Source: a virus. Taken from it: DNA of 52,958 bases. Shown in pieces: positions 1-8,221 of the stretch. Position 1 is the stretch's first letter, and each line of letters opens with the position of its first letter. A model generated the notes under the pieces. The model did not search any database, was not told where the DNA came from, and saw only the letters and a program-made list of their open reading frames with translations. A program made the position numbers and the translations under genes. The stretch is from IMG/VR virus record IMGVR_UViG_3300032241_000243, positions 1-52,958 of that record; one strand, written 5' to 3'.

Positions 1-168
1 AGAAGCATCAGAAGCATCATCAGAAGCATCTGCAGGAGCAGAAGCATCATCAGAAGCAACAGGTGCGTCTGTATCGGTGTTGTCGTCGCCTTCTAGATCA
101 GCAGCAAGTTCAGCAATATCTTCTGCAATTTCTTCTAGATCATTTTGGATATCGTCGAGGTTTGACAT
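1..168 (-). CDS. Acidic low-complexity protein, C-terminus beyond window
   Basis: The ATG at 168 follows an AAAGGAAA ribosome binding site. The frame stays open to base 1, so only the first 56 residues are seen. The N-terminus is a strongly acidic, probably helical stretch of Asp, Glu, Leu and Ile; it passes into an Ala/Ser/Asp repeat of the DASDD type. No domain is recognised. It lies downstream of the ribonucleotide reductase gene in the same direction. Short acidic proteins of this kind are common in phages, but function cannot be read from the sequence. Confidence 0.7.
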   Translation of the reverse strand, partial: MSNLDDIQNDLEEIAEDIAELAADLEGDDNTDTDAPVASDDASAPADASDDASDAS

Positions 169-254
169 TGTATTTCCTTTCGTAGTGCAAGTTACCTTGC
201 TAGAGTATTATCTCAAACAAAGTAACTTTGCACACCTATCAACAAGGTTAACGT

Positions 255-2273
255 TTACTGATTATCTTTGATTAGTTTTACTTCACATGCGTCTGTGGTG
301 CAGTAACTTTCACCAATAGCATCAGCAGCCATGCCTGCATACACGCCCGCAAGATCAATAGGAAACAACTTCATTGTTCCTTCATCTTCGTATTGCTGTT
401 CTGTAATTTGTGTGTACGGCATCTGTGGGTAGACATCACTCATCATAGGCAAGAATGAAACAGTCTTTAGTTGTCCATCGTACATGTGAAGTGCAGTACC
501 GATTGCAGATGCTTCTGTCTCTGGGTCAAACGACACAGTGACAGACACAGAGTTGTCTGACCAGTAGCGTTGAGCAGTAGCAGCAAGAGCCATCTTCTCG
601 TAGATAGAGACATCCTTCTCAGAACGCTTTGCTTCGCTCTTGATTGGGAAGAAGACAACCGATGTACCCTTTGGATCCTCGTTTGCTGGCTCAATGCGGT
701 AGTTAGCCATCTGGAACAGAGTAAGCATTGGGTCGTTGTTACGGAAGCGGATAGCACGATTGAAGTACTTGCCACCTACAGTCCAGTGAACTCCTGGAGA
801 CTCACCAGCAAGGATAGAGACTGTTCCAGAAGGCTTAATGGTTGTGGTCTTAATAGACTCACGGATACCAAGCCACTCTGAGTAGGTCTTATCGTAGCCT
901 TGGATAACTTTGTAACCTTCATCCATCCAGTTACGAAGAACTGGAAGACCACGATTATCTGCAAAGTTTGCAACACCAGAGATAGATGTACCAATACGGC
1001 GGTTACGCTGCATGATGGCGTTTGTCTCTTCCCAGTGGGTAGGGATAAGAGTTACAGTCTTGGCATATAGGTAAGCGAACTTAAGAGTGCGCTTGAAATC
1101 TTCTAGGTCTGTATGGCGGTTGAGGTAAGTCTCTACCAAAGTACAGCACTCAAATGACTCAAGAGACTGCTCAGCGCAAGGGTTGTATCCAGCAATACGC
1201 CAGTCCTTGTTGTTCTCTGGGTCTGCTAGTCGTCCATACTTACGACTTACATCCATCCAGATAACTCCAGGCTCACCGTTTCTGGAGATACCCTCAATAA
1301 TGGGCGATAAATCTTGACCAACAGAAACTTCAACCGAGTTGTTACTCATCCAGCCGTAGGCGGCACGCTCTGGATAAAGGTTGTAGTTCTTAAGGTTGAG
1401 GAACTTCTCATCGTCAATGCGTCCCATCAACAACTCTGCTGAACGGCGAACGTTTCCAGAAACGACACAAACACCAATGCGGTTACCGATGTCAGCGATG
1501 TCAGTGCGAGTAAGTAACTCACCTGCACGTCCATCAAACATCCTTACTAGTTCTTGGTGGAACTCGATAAGTGAGTCGGGACCAGCAGCAGTGCCTCCGA
1601 AGGTCTTGATCGGTTCCCCTGCTGGACGGATTTGGCTGTAGTCAAAGACAGGGCGCTTCTGATCTGGCTTAAGGTAGGAATTGATGAGGGCTGCCGATGA
1701 CTCGACCCAACCTTCACGGGTATCTGGGATGACATAATCTTGTTCTCCTTGTGGTGCGTAGATGGTGAAGTCTTTATCTGCACCCTTATCATCAAATCCA
1801 ACTCCCACACCTAGCATGGATGCTTCCATGAGGAAGGCAAATGGTTTTGCTGGATCTGTTTTGGTCATAGACCCAGTGGAGACAAAGGCACAGTTCTGCA
1901 ACGCTGCAGAGTTACGTTGTTCATTAACAATCTTGGTACCCATGACCCATAAACCACGTCCTGGTGGTGTCCACTTCAACTCAAAGAGACGGTCAAAGGC
2001 TTCCTTGGCTGAGGCTGCTGCCTTGGCGTCTGACCATGGTAGGCGGTTCAACTTTGCGTGATCTTTTTGGAGCGAGTACATGCCGTTGATCACACGCTCG
2101 CATACGTCTACCCAAGTTTCCTTCGTACCATCTTCCTTCAGACGTGAATAGGTACGTAAAAAGGTAATCTCTCCAACCGAGTTTCCCGCAGCATCGCGGT
2201 AGCCAAAGGGCGGCTTCTTGGCGCGATACGGAGCAACAAACTCACTGGCTAACTGGAAAGAAAACATTGACAT
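255..2273 (-). CDS. nrdJ: Adenosylcobalamin-dependent (class II) ribonucleotide reductase
   Basis: Reduces ribonucleotides to deoxyribonucleotides using a B12-derived radical, supplying precursors for phage DNA synthesis. The 672 residues fit the monomeric RTPR-type class II enzyme. A Cys in a QNC motif near residue 128 and the NPCAEQ motif near residues 363-368 match the reductant and thiyl-radical cysteines. The C-terminal CTTDAC pair (about 658-663) matches the C-x4-C pair that re-reduces the active site. No small subunit is needed or present. The ATG at 2273 has AGGG about seven bases upstream; Met3 is an alternative start. A structured 183-base leader precedes it. B12 must come from the host. 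Family assignment is firm; whether the substrate is di- or triphosphate is inferred from length and the C-terminal motif. Confidence 0.93.
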   Translation of the reverse strand: MSMFSFQLASEFVAPYRAKKPPFGYRDAAGNSVGEITFLRTYSRLKEDGTKETWVDVCERVINGMYSLQKDHAKLNRLPWSDAKAAASAKEAFDRLFELKWTPPGRGLWVMGTKIVNEQRNSAALQNCAFVSTGSMTKTDPAKPFAFLMEASMLGVGVGFDDKGADKDFTIYAPQGEQDYVIPDTREGWVESSAALINSYLKPDQKRPVFDYSQIRPAGEPIKTFGGTAAGPDSLIEFHQELVRMFDGRAGELLTRTDIADIGNRIGVCVVSGNVRRSAELLMGRIDDEKFLNLKNYNLYPERAAYGWMSNNSVEVSVGQDLSPIIEGISRNGEPGVIWMDVSRKYGRLADPENNKDWRIAGYNPCAEQSLESFECCTLVETYLNRHTDLEDFKRTLKFAYLYAKTVTLIPTHWEETNAIMQRNRRIGTSISGVANFADNRGLPVLRNWMDEGYKVIQGYDKTYSEWLGIRESIKTTTIKPSGTVSILAGESPGVHWTVGGKYFNRAIRFRNNDPMLTLFQMANYRIEPANEDPKGTSVVFFPIKSEAKRSEKDVSIYEKMALAATAQRYWSDNSVSVTVSFDPETEASAIGTALHMYDGQLKTVSFLPMMSDVYPQMPYTQITEQQYEDEGTMKLFPIDLAGVYAGMAADAIGESYCTTDACEVKLIKDNQ

Positions 2274-2456
2274 GTTGGTACCCTATTTCTCTAATTGTGT
2301 AAATACCCCTACATGGGGAGTCCCCTATTGTGCTGCGGATTAACCTAGTGCATAGGTGGTAATAAGCAAAATCGTAAAATACCTACAGTGTTGCTAAACG
2401 CCAAAACTTGCTACCACCATGGTTCATGTGCTATGAACCACTGTTATCAGATACAA
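2274..2456 (-). promoter_or_regulatory. Structured leader upstream of the ribonucleotide reductase gene
   Basis: This 183-base gap is one of the longest gene-free stretches in a very compact window. Read as minus-strand RNA it has: a perfect 8-bp hairpin with a 5-base loop (2420-2440); a 7-bp pairing of 2412-2418 with 2355-2361, extended by 4 bp (2408-2411 with 2366-2369) after a bulge; a small ACCTA/TAGGT hairpin nearby; and, just before the gene, a G4, C4, G4 series (2322-2325, 2315-2318, 2306-2309) in which the C block could pair with either G block. None has a U-tract, so they are not simple terminators. I do not see the B12-box or the other conserved parts of a cobalamin riboswitch. Confidence 0.45.
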
Positions 2457-3887
2457 CTATTCTTCGATAGAAGACTGAATGATCTTAGTAACTTGGTCTT
2501 CCTTCAGTGGTTGCGGTAGGTCTTTGAGTGCCTGAGCACGGTCTCCAAAGATAGCAGACAGAACCCCACTTGAAGACTGACGGCTTGCGGTGATCTGAAT
2601 AAACTCTTTATTGGACTCCATGTCATTGACATTAGCCACCAACTTCATGAGTCGATCTACTTCTTGGCTAAGGTTAGGGTCTGCATAGCCACCGTTCATT
2701 TCTTCTGCAAAACGCATAAAAGCCACTCTTTGACCCTGCATTTCAATCATTGCAGTCAATAACGCCTTAAGTTGATCCTTGGTCTTTACCTCTACAGGAA
2801 GGTTAAAACTACACATGGTATCGGGCTTAAAGGCTGGGCAGTTCGCTGCTACGAAGCAGGTATTGCACTGGCGCAGTGAAGAACTTTGGTTCTGGATTAC
2901 TGGTACATCCTTCAAAACGTCTTTGCCATCGTCGTCAGTTTCAACGATCGTCTTCATCTTGTAACCAAAGACAGGTAGGTTTTGGATCTCAGAAGGGTCT
3001 CTTGGAACTACTTTTGTAGCCTCGTTTTTCCGCATAGGAGCGTCACTATTATCAGAAGCGCTGAGATCTAATCCCATTAAACCCGACATGAACTGATCGC
3101 TGTTATCAGATACTTCAGACTTTTTACCGCCCTCAATAATGTGAAGATCGGGAGTTTTCTTATCCATGGATGACTCCAATTGCTTGTAAGACCAAACTGC
3201 AACTTTGGTCGCTTCGAGGGTACTATCTGTAATGAACTCTGAATAGTCTAGTCCAGCCTGCTCCACAATACGCTTGTAACGTGGTCTGGCTTGATCCTTC
3301 ATCTTCTTCGGATAACGGACGATCTTACTGCCATCCCATACGATTGTCTCGCCACGTCGCATAGGTGACAGCCATGACAATGTGCTTGCTGTATCAAATG
3401 GTATCTGCCTCAGATTGTCAGGCTTGGCACATCCAAGGGCATGGAACGAGGTGCCGTACTGCCTCTCATACAGCCTTGTAAAACTTGCTAGGTTGGTTAC
3501 AGACTCGATCTCAGCGTTAGGGATAACGACATTGTCGTACTTCAATGCCATGGCTTTGAGGGCTGGCAGTCCGTAGGACTCATGCCAGATCACATGCAAC
3601 TTAGGGTCATTTTCAAAGAATGAACGCTGTGTCTCAATCCACTCTTGACCTAGAACTTGGGAATCAAACTCTTGAAATCCTGCTGCCCTGTCTGCGTTAT
3701 TGACTAGGAACTCTTGGTACTCTGCTGCGTACTCCAACAGTTCTGCCTTAGACAACCCAGCCTTGTCTGCTTGGGATGCACCCGACTCTATGTACACTGT
3801 AGTTTCTGGAAGGAAATGCTCAGATATTAGCCAAGTCTTGTGTTTTGGTAATCCGCGCTTTTTTAATCCCCAGAAGTTAAGTCCCAT
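2457..3887 (-). CDS. TGT/DpdA-like TIM-barrel protein with C-terminal Cys cluster
   Basis: The N-terminal ~230 residues resemble the tRNA-guanine transglycosylase-like proteins of phages (DpdA type). Seen are an 'ESGA' motif after a hydrophobic strand (DSGAF in relatives), an 'HxLG' strand after 'GTSF', and an 'FDTASTLSW' segment matching the usual 'DS-T-SW' block. Members of this superfamily exchange guanine for 7-deazaguanine in tRNA or DNA. The C-terminal half is different: a charged linker, four cysteines in C-x2-C-x5-C-x6-C (around residues 340-360), then a helical region. This suggests a fused metal-binding domain. No preQ0 synthesis genes are in the window. The assignment rests on motif recall only, and the Glu for Asp change is notable. 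Confidence 0.4.
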   Translation of the reverse strand: MGLNFWGLKKRGLPKHKTWLISEHFLPETTVYIESGASQADKAGLSKAELLEYAAEYQEFLVNNADRAAGFQEFDSQVLGQEWIETQRSFFENDPKLHVIWHESYGLPALKAMALKYDNVVIPNAEIESVTNLASFTRLYERQYGTSFHALGCAKPDNLRQIPFDTASTLSWLSPMRRGETIVWDGSKIVRYPKKMKDQARPRYKRIVEQAGLDYSEFITDSTLEATKVAVWSYKQLESSMDKKTPDLHIIEGGKKSEVSDNSDQFMSGLMGLDLSASDNSDAPMRKNEATKVVPRDPSEIQNLPVFGYKMKTIVETDDDGKDVLKDVPVIQNQSSSLRQCNTCFVAANCPAFKPDTMCSFNLPVEVKTKDQLKALLTAMIEMQGQRVAFMRFAEEMNGGYADPNLSQEVDRLMKLVANVNDMESNKEFIQITASRQSSSGVLSAIFGDRAQALKDLPQPLKEDQVTKIIQSSIEE

Positions 3888-3954
3888 GTACTGGACGTTC
3901 TGACCCTCTAACAGTGTGCGGTTTGAGCCAACCTCTACCCCTGAAAAGATAATC

Positions 3955-4446
3955 TTAATCTGAGTACTCCCCGATGTCGTTTGTTGGGGTCATGCGGTCT
4001 TTAGCACGGGCTACGTTCACTCGGTCTACAGCCTCTACGATTTGATCCCATGTACGGAACTTCTTAGGGGCGTTAGGGCGGTGCTCTACTTTCGCGTAAG
4101 ACGGATGATTTACTAGGACACTAGTTACGCGCTGCTCCTCGAATACCCACGCACACATGGCAGGATCAGAGTCAATGTACATCTCTACAGGGGCATGGCT
4201 ACGAGCGATCTTAAACTGACGTTGCTTTAGATCGTCACCTTCTAACCGAAGGGAGTTGTCAATCAAATCATCATAGTTAATGATTCCATGCGAGTGCAAC
4301 CAGTGAGTTGCATCGTCCTTGTCACGCGCAGTAAGCAGGGTGACTCGATGCCCTGCAGTTAGTGCGTAGTAAAGAGTGATCCCTGCTGGAATCGGTTCTC
4401 CTGTATCCGAACAAATTACTCCGTCTAAATTCACCAATGTATTCAC
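3955..4446 (-). CDS. HAD-superfamily-like protein with altered nucleophile motif
   Basis: The start is GTG at 4446, preceded by AGGAT at good spacing and two bases past the stop of the gene before it. The fold signature is HAD-like: a first strand ending in N-L-D-G-V-I (usually D-x-D-G-x-x), a 'TLLTARD' strand (motif II type), and 'MYIDSD' as a late Asp motif. Phage HAD proteins are typically 5' nucleotidases or polynucleotide phosphatases. Here the first Asp, the nucleophile, reads as Asn (AAT codon), so phosphatase activity may be lost. It sits between a nucleotidyltransferase-like and a TGT-like gene. Confidence 0.6.
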   Translation of the reverse strand: MNTLVNLDGVICSDTGEPIPAGITLYYALTAGHRVTLLTARDKDDATHWLHSHGIINYDDLIDNSLRLEGDDLKQRQFKIARSHAPVEMYIDSDPAMCAWVFEEQRVTSVLVNHPSYAKVEHRPNAPKKFRTWDQIVEAVDRVNVARAKDRMTPTNDIGEYSD

Positions 4447-4449
4447 GTT

Positions 4450-5388
4450 TTATCCTTTGTTTCTGTATGTCGCCGCTCTACGAATAAGTGTTGATGTATC
4501 TGGTAGTTCTACGCCATAGTTCTTTTCTGCAGTACCTTCGTTGTATGCTTTGAGGTAGTCATGAAGGCTGCGTAGTGCAGGTACCGTTCCGTACTTTTTA
4601 CCAGCCTGCCAACGATAGTTGTAGAAGTCTGCATAACCCATACCGCTTTTACTGAATGCATACTTGCGACCAGTATGGATACTGTCGTACAGTGCAGAGG
4701 CTTGTTCTAGTGCTAACTGCAAACGGCTCTCTGCGTTACGACGTGAGGCATCATTCTGAGCACCTTGAAAGTCTGCTAGTGCCTTTGAGTAGCGAGAAAC
4801 AATGTCTTGAGCAACCTTTGCATCACGCTCTGCGTTGGTGTCCCACACTTTATTTTGAGGTGCACCCTCATGCGAAGGAACCACTGTCCACTCATTATGA
4901 GTAAGATCGTAAGCAGCGTAAGGGTTGATACTACGAATGTCTGTAGCCCCTGGGTTTACATAGAATGTAACTTCGTACCCATTCCAGTCTGCAGTCTCTG
5001 GGTAAAGATGTTCGCGAAACTCTTCGTTCAACATCTGGCTGATTTCAGCATCACCAAGACCTGAGTATTCTGGGTTAGATCTACGAAACTTTATGTAGTC
5101 AATACCGATCAAAACATCTAGATCTCCAGGCTGACGTGCTGCAGACCACTGGTAAGAAACTCCAGAACCTGCAATCCACACATGTGTCCAAGTATCTGCG
5201 TGTCGGTAGACCTCATGTAAGAAGTCAAACAATAACTGCAAAAGACCATTACGTACCCATCCCTTGAGTTGGGTACCAGAAAATAACTTAGGGTCAAGAT
5301 CCGCTTCAGGCGCAGAAAAGTACGAGGTAGCACCTTGCTCCAGATTGACTGGCTGAAGGTACTTGTCTAGACCATCTGGGCGATTCAT
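4450..5388 (-). CDS. Nucleotidyltransferase-fold protein
   Basis: Residues about 72-97 carry the polymerase-beta type signature: a strand ending in G-S-G, then about a dozen residues later D-L-D-V-L-I (the metal-binding D-x-D). A second region rich in aromatic residues and a further beta strand ('YEVTFYV') follow, as in minimal nucleotidyltransferases. The C-terminal half is helical and I do not recognise it. The likely chemistry is transfer of a nucleotide to an unknown acceptor (RNA, protein or small molecule). It is followed closely by the HAD-like gene, so the two may be co-translated. The fold call is fairly safe; the substrate is unknown. Confidence 0.6.
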   Translation of the reverse strand: MNRPDGLDKYLQPVNLEQGATSYFSAPEADLDPKLFSGTQLKGWVRNGLLQLLFDFLHEVYRHADTWTHVWIAGSGVSYQWSAARQPGDLDVLIGIDYIKFRRSNPEYSGLGDAEISQMLNEEFREHLYPETADWNGYEVTFYVNPGATDIRSINPYAAYDLTHNEWTVVPSHEGAPQNKVWDTNAERDAKVAQDIVSRYSKALADFQGAQNDASRRNAESRLQLALEQASALYDSIHTGRKYAFSKSGMGYADFYNYRWQAGKKYGTVPALRSLHDYLKAYNEGTAEKNYGVELPDTSTLIRRAATYRNKG

Positions 5389-5400
5389 ACCCTAAGTCTA

Positions 5401-5679
5401 TTAGTTTTTGTCGGGTTCTATGCCTCTATCGCGTAACGCATCAGCAAGTTTTGCCTTAATTTCAGCATTAGGATCTGCAGGAGTAAGGCGCTCTACAACC
5501 ATCTGAGCGACCATATCAGCCATCATTTTGTGATCAATGTTAGAGAACAACTCTTTGCTGGTTGTGTAGATGTCGTATGCAGTAGGTTTACGAGAAATAA
5601 CGCCCTCTTGGGCTTCCATACCTTGGGTGTTGATGGTTCCATCGTCATTGACAGTTACAACATACTGAAATGTAATCAT
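5401..5679 (-). CDS. Small protein of unknown function
   Basis: 92 residues. The start ATG overlaps the stop of the gene before it (CATGA overlap), which supports translation. The first ~35 residues look like beta hairpins; the rest is helical with conserved-looking Met/Asp patches and ends in a charged tail. No motif is recognised. It is co-transcribed with the nucleotidyltransferase gene. Confidence 0.65.
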   Translation of the reverse strand: MITFQYVVTVNDDGTINTQGMEAQEGVISRKPTAYDIYTTSKELFSNIDHKMMADMVAQMVVERLTPADPNAEIKAKLADALRDRGIEPDKN

Positions 5680-6230
5680 GCTAGGCCTCCTAGTAGTTTT
5701 TGCTTACGGGTGTTTACTGCAACTGCCACTGGGCAGAAATCGCATAGGTAGGTCTTTGGACCCGCTTCGTCTTGATAACGAGCCATGCCTTCTGCTTTGC
5801 GTTCTTTTGCGGTTTTAGGTACGAGCATCTTGTGCTTTGAGTGCCAGTCATCGCAGCCTTCTTTTGGCTTATTGTGCTGGCGATAGCATGCCATAGCGTC
5901 GTCCATAAATGTTGAACGTGAGTCATAGTAGGTCTCATCAAGTTCTGCAAGACCCTTAGAACCACCGCCTTTAATCTGGCGAATGATCTCTCTTTTAGAC
6001 TCTGTCTTTGCCCAATACTTTAATGGCAGTACATACAACTTGCCTTTGTGTGGCTCACCAGATGGGAAGATGTGAACTTCACAAGCAATTTCAAGTAGAG
6101 TGTCTTGATCAGACGGCCCCTCGTAAGGAGGCAACTCTTCGAGAGTATCGCAAACCAAGCAGTGAAGTAAACGAAAGACTGGGTCAGTAGGTTGCTGTTG
6201 ACGCTGACCCAAAATAGGCACGTTTGCCAT
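5676..6230 (-). CDS. Putative zinc-binding protein, unknown function
   Basis: 184 residues with several Cys pairs: C-L-V-C near residue 24 and C-D-F-C near residue 163, plus single Cys and His residues between them. Two CxxC knuckles at either end of the chain suggest one zinc site holding the fold together. The middle contains a basic stretch with 'KGGGSKG'. No enzyme motif is seen. The next gene starts inside its stop codon. Confidence 0.65.
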   Translation of the reverse strand: MANVPILGQRQQQPTDPVFRLLHCLVCDTLEELPPYEGPSDQDTLLEIACEVHIFPSGEPHKGKLYVLPLKYWAKTESKREIIRQIKGGGSKGLAELDETYYDSRSTFMDDAMACYRQHNKPKEGCDDWHSKHKMLVPKTAKERKAEGMARYQDEAGPKTYLCDFCPVAVAVNTRKQKLLGGLA

Positions 6231-6280
6231 GTAAATGCTCCTTGTAGTAGTCCAGGTACCCTATCATACCCTGCAAAAAG

Positions 6281-6643
6281 TTAGTCAGGGTTTCTTGGAG
6301 TCCAAGTAACGTCGTGTACTGAAGAGTCAGGCATAAATCCAGCCAATCCACCTTTGTCCTGAGAATAGAGGTGAATACCAGACTCTCCTGCTTCATTTTT
6401 TCCAGGAACTGCTCGTGCAAAAGTTCCTACATGTAACTCAGAACTGTCTGCTACACCTTCAGGGTGTTGCTTCCAAACATTGATGTTGTAGTTAGAAGGG
6501 TTCTGACCCATGTGAGTGTCATTATGAAAGTAGTTCATCTTTGCACTGGCAGAAGAGAACATCTTGTCTGAAAAGCCTTGACCGTAAAGTTTAGTCCCTA
6601 CAGCACGCTCTGGTCCACCACGATTAGGTACTGGATTAATCAT
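6281..6643 (-). CDS. Hypothetical protein of the accessory block
   Basis: 120 residues, rich in Gly, Asn, His and Pro, with no hydrophobic segment and no recognised motif. It belongs to a series of nine closely spaced, same-strand genes (6281-10103) whose products share this polar, Gly/Pro-rich, weakly structured character. The coding frame is supported by spacing of two bases from the preceding gene. Function unknown. Confidence 0.6.
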   Translation of the reverse strand: MINPVPNRGGPERAVGTKLYGQGFSDKMFSSASAKMNYFHNDTHMGQNPSNYNINVWKQHPEGVADSSELHVGTFARAVPGKNEAGESGIHLYSQDKGGLAGFMPDSSVHDVTWTPRNPD

Positions 6644-6645
6644 AG

Positions 6646-6876
6646 TTATTTACCTTCTTCTTTAGGTGCCTTTGGGTTGTTGTCATACTCAGGCATTGCC
6701 CATCCACCCATATTTGGCATGTGTTTTTTTAGGTCAGAACCATGAGGTTGACCTGAACGATACCCTTTAGGGCTTAACCAACGAACATCAGCAGTATGGC
6801 TGTAGTCACCATTTGCGTGATAAAAGTTAATTTTACGCTTTGGATTATCCCCACGATCAGGAACGATTGTTGGCAT
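6646..6876 (-). CDS. Small hypothetical protein
   Basis: 76 residues, polar, with many Pro, Gly, Asn and His residues. The C-terminal third ends in a charged tail. It is spaced two bases from both neighbours in the accessory block. No motif recognised. Confidence 0.55.
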   Translation of the reverse strand: MPTIVPDRGDNPKRKINFYHANGDYSHTADVRWLSPKGYRSGQPHGSDLKKHMPNMGGWAMPEYDNNPKAPKEEGK

Positions 6877-6878
6877 GA

Positions 6879-7085
6879 TTACTTACCTGGGTTTACCTTG
6901 TTTGGGTACTCAGATGTAATGAAGTCATAACCCCAGAATGGATTAAGGGTTTGGCGATCAGCCAGTGTCTGCTCATTCCCTGCACCTGGGATTACCTCAG
7001 TGTCTGGGCGAGCCTTGCGATATTTACCATCAGTTGCGCCAGCATCGAGTGACTGGTTCATTGATCGTGATGAGTTAACTGCCAT
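6879..7085 (-). CDS. Small hypothetical protein
   Basis: 68 residues, polar, with Ser/Asn/Gly-rich N-terminus and an aromatic 'FWGYDF' patch near the C-terminus. The start shares a base with the stop of the zinc-ribbon gene upstream, so translation is probably coupled. No motif recognised. Confidence 0.55.
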   Translation of the reverse strand: MAVNSSRSMNQSLDAGATDGKYRKARPDTEVIPGAGNEQTLADRQTLNPFWGYDFITSEYPNKVNPGK

Positions 7086-7294
7086 TATGCCATCTTACCT
7101 TTCACTCGTGCCACTTTACTCTGGTTAAGGCAATCAAAGCAGTGACCTTTATTAGTCATAAATTCTACTGGATTCATAATTACTCCGCAGGTTGGACATG
7201 GAGCAGATCCATTGTATCGAATGGCGTTTTGCATGATCTGCTTTGCTTGCAGATCCATGGTCAAATTGCCGCTATCGTCACCTGTTCCTGGCAT
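7085..7294 (-). CDS. Small zinc-ribbon protein
   Basis: I take the ATG at 7294, which follows GGAGAAAGAGAG. An ATG 18 bases further up (7312) lies deeper in the previous gene and is less likely. The 69-residue product has C-P-T-C and C-F-D-C about 20 residues apart, a simple zinc ribbon. The tail is basic (Lys/Arg). It may bind nucleic acid or another protein. The overlap with the GNAT-like gene suggests co-translation. Confidence 0.65.
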   Translation of the reverse strand: MPGTGDDSGNLTMDLQAKQIMQNAIRYNGSAPCPTCGVIMNPVEFMTNKGHCFDCLNQSKVARVKGKMA

Positions 7295-7859
7295 TTTTCT
7301 CTCTTTCTCCATGCTCTCTAGCCTGAGTCATACCTGTGTCGTAGTCAGGTACTTCAGGAGTGCTTCCTGGTCGGTAAGACTTTCCTGAGTTCATCTCTCG
7401 TGCAACTGAACGATCTGCACCAAGAAATGCCACATCTGGTCGTCCTTGACGGCTGACCTTCCAACGAGGTGGCTTGTACTCTTCGTTCCACTGTACATGA
7501 GATAGTGCTCTAAATCCGCCTTTGCCGTACATCTCTGGCAACTTAGGGTCAAATGCTGAGGCGTGGGTTGCTCCACCGAGTAATGCAGCGTGCTCTGCTG
7601 CATGGCGGGCTACATCTCTGTATGGAGAATCAGGGTGCTTGAACACCGAGGTAAGTTCTCCAGAAGGGTGGACTGCGTAACCAGCCAAACCATCGTTAGT
7701 CATAAACATACGCGCTTTTTTGTAGTCTGCTACCTTGTGTACGTCTACAGCCGCGCCATTAGGGTTTGCGTTTCGTGCGCGTTGTAGGTGCGCTTTGAAC
7801 ATACCTGCATCTTCAGGTTGTAGTTCATTAAAGTGTGGGAAACCATCTTCTCGTGACAT
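7278..7859 (-). CDS. GNAT-fold-like protein, unknown substrate
   Basis: 193 residues. The middle part has a strand pattern 'GLAGYAVHPSGELTSVF', then a helix with a 'HAAEHAALLGG' segment, then 'Y-x-K-x-GF' followed by 'VQWNEEYKPPRW', as in the C-terminal half of acetyltransferase-like domains found in phage and polymorphic-toxin proteins. A Gly-rich acetyl-CoA loop is not clear, so catalytic activity is uncertain. Its C-terminal 30 residues are basic and disordered. It stands in the accessory block of otherwise unknown genes. Confidence 0.45.
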   Translation of the reverse strand: MSREDGFPHFNELQPEDAGMFKAHLQRARNANPNGAAVDVHKVADYKKARMFMTNDGLAGYAVHPSGELTSVFKHPDSPYRDVARHAAEHAALLGGATHASAFDPKLPEMYGKGGFRALSHVQWNEEYKPPRWKVSRQGRPDVAFLGADRSVAREMNSGKSYRPGSTPEVPDYDTGMTQAREHGEREKNARNR

Positions 7860-8221
7860 TAGTTATTTCCTAAGTCGTTACGGCTGCTGCCACTATAACC
7901 AGCAGGGGATCCTGAATACCAAGAAATGCGAGGCTCTTGGTAGTTTCTGTCAATACTGACAATGTCTTCAATTCCAGGTTGAACGCGAGGGCCATAACCA
8001 TAACGATCTGGAAACAAACGGATCTGTGGAAGAGGTGGTCGAACCATTGCCTGAATATCTGCTGCAGGGATAGTTGCTACCATCAATGCTTGAGAAGTTA
8101 GGCGCTCCATGTTGCTCGACCAAGGACCGTTGTAAGACCACTTCTTTGCTACTTGATCAGGCTGTACAGGTGCACGCCATGGCTTGGTGTAATCGTAATT
8201 GCCATCAAATGTCTGTGTCAC
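7859..8221 (-). CDS. Hypothetical protein
   Basis: 120 residues, rich in Pro, Tyr, Trp, Ser and Gly, especially in the last 35 residues. No domain or membrane segment. The start and stop each share a base with the neighbouring genes, which supports translation as part of the block. Function unknown. Confidence 0.6.
   Translation of the reverse strand: MTQTFDGNYDYTKPWRAPVQPDQVAKKWSYNGPWSSNMERLTSQALMVATIPAADIQAMVRPPLPQIRLFPDRYGYGPRVQPGIEDIVSIDRNYQEPRISWYSGSPAGYSGSSRNDLGNN

Noticed and set aside
2420-2440. Intrinsic terminator between the TGT-like gene and nrdJ
   Set aside because: The hairpin is good but no U-tract follows on either strand.
2274-2456. Cobalamin riboswitch or tRNA in the reductase leader
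   Set aside because: Neither a B12 box nor a GTTC-loop/acceptor pairing was found. Only unassigned inverted repeats are seen.
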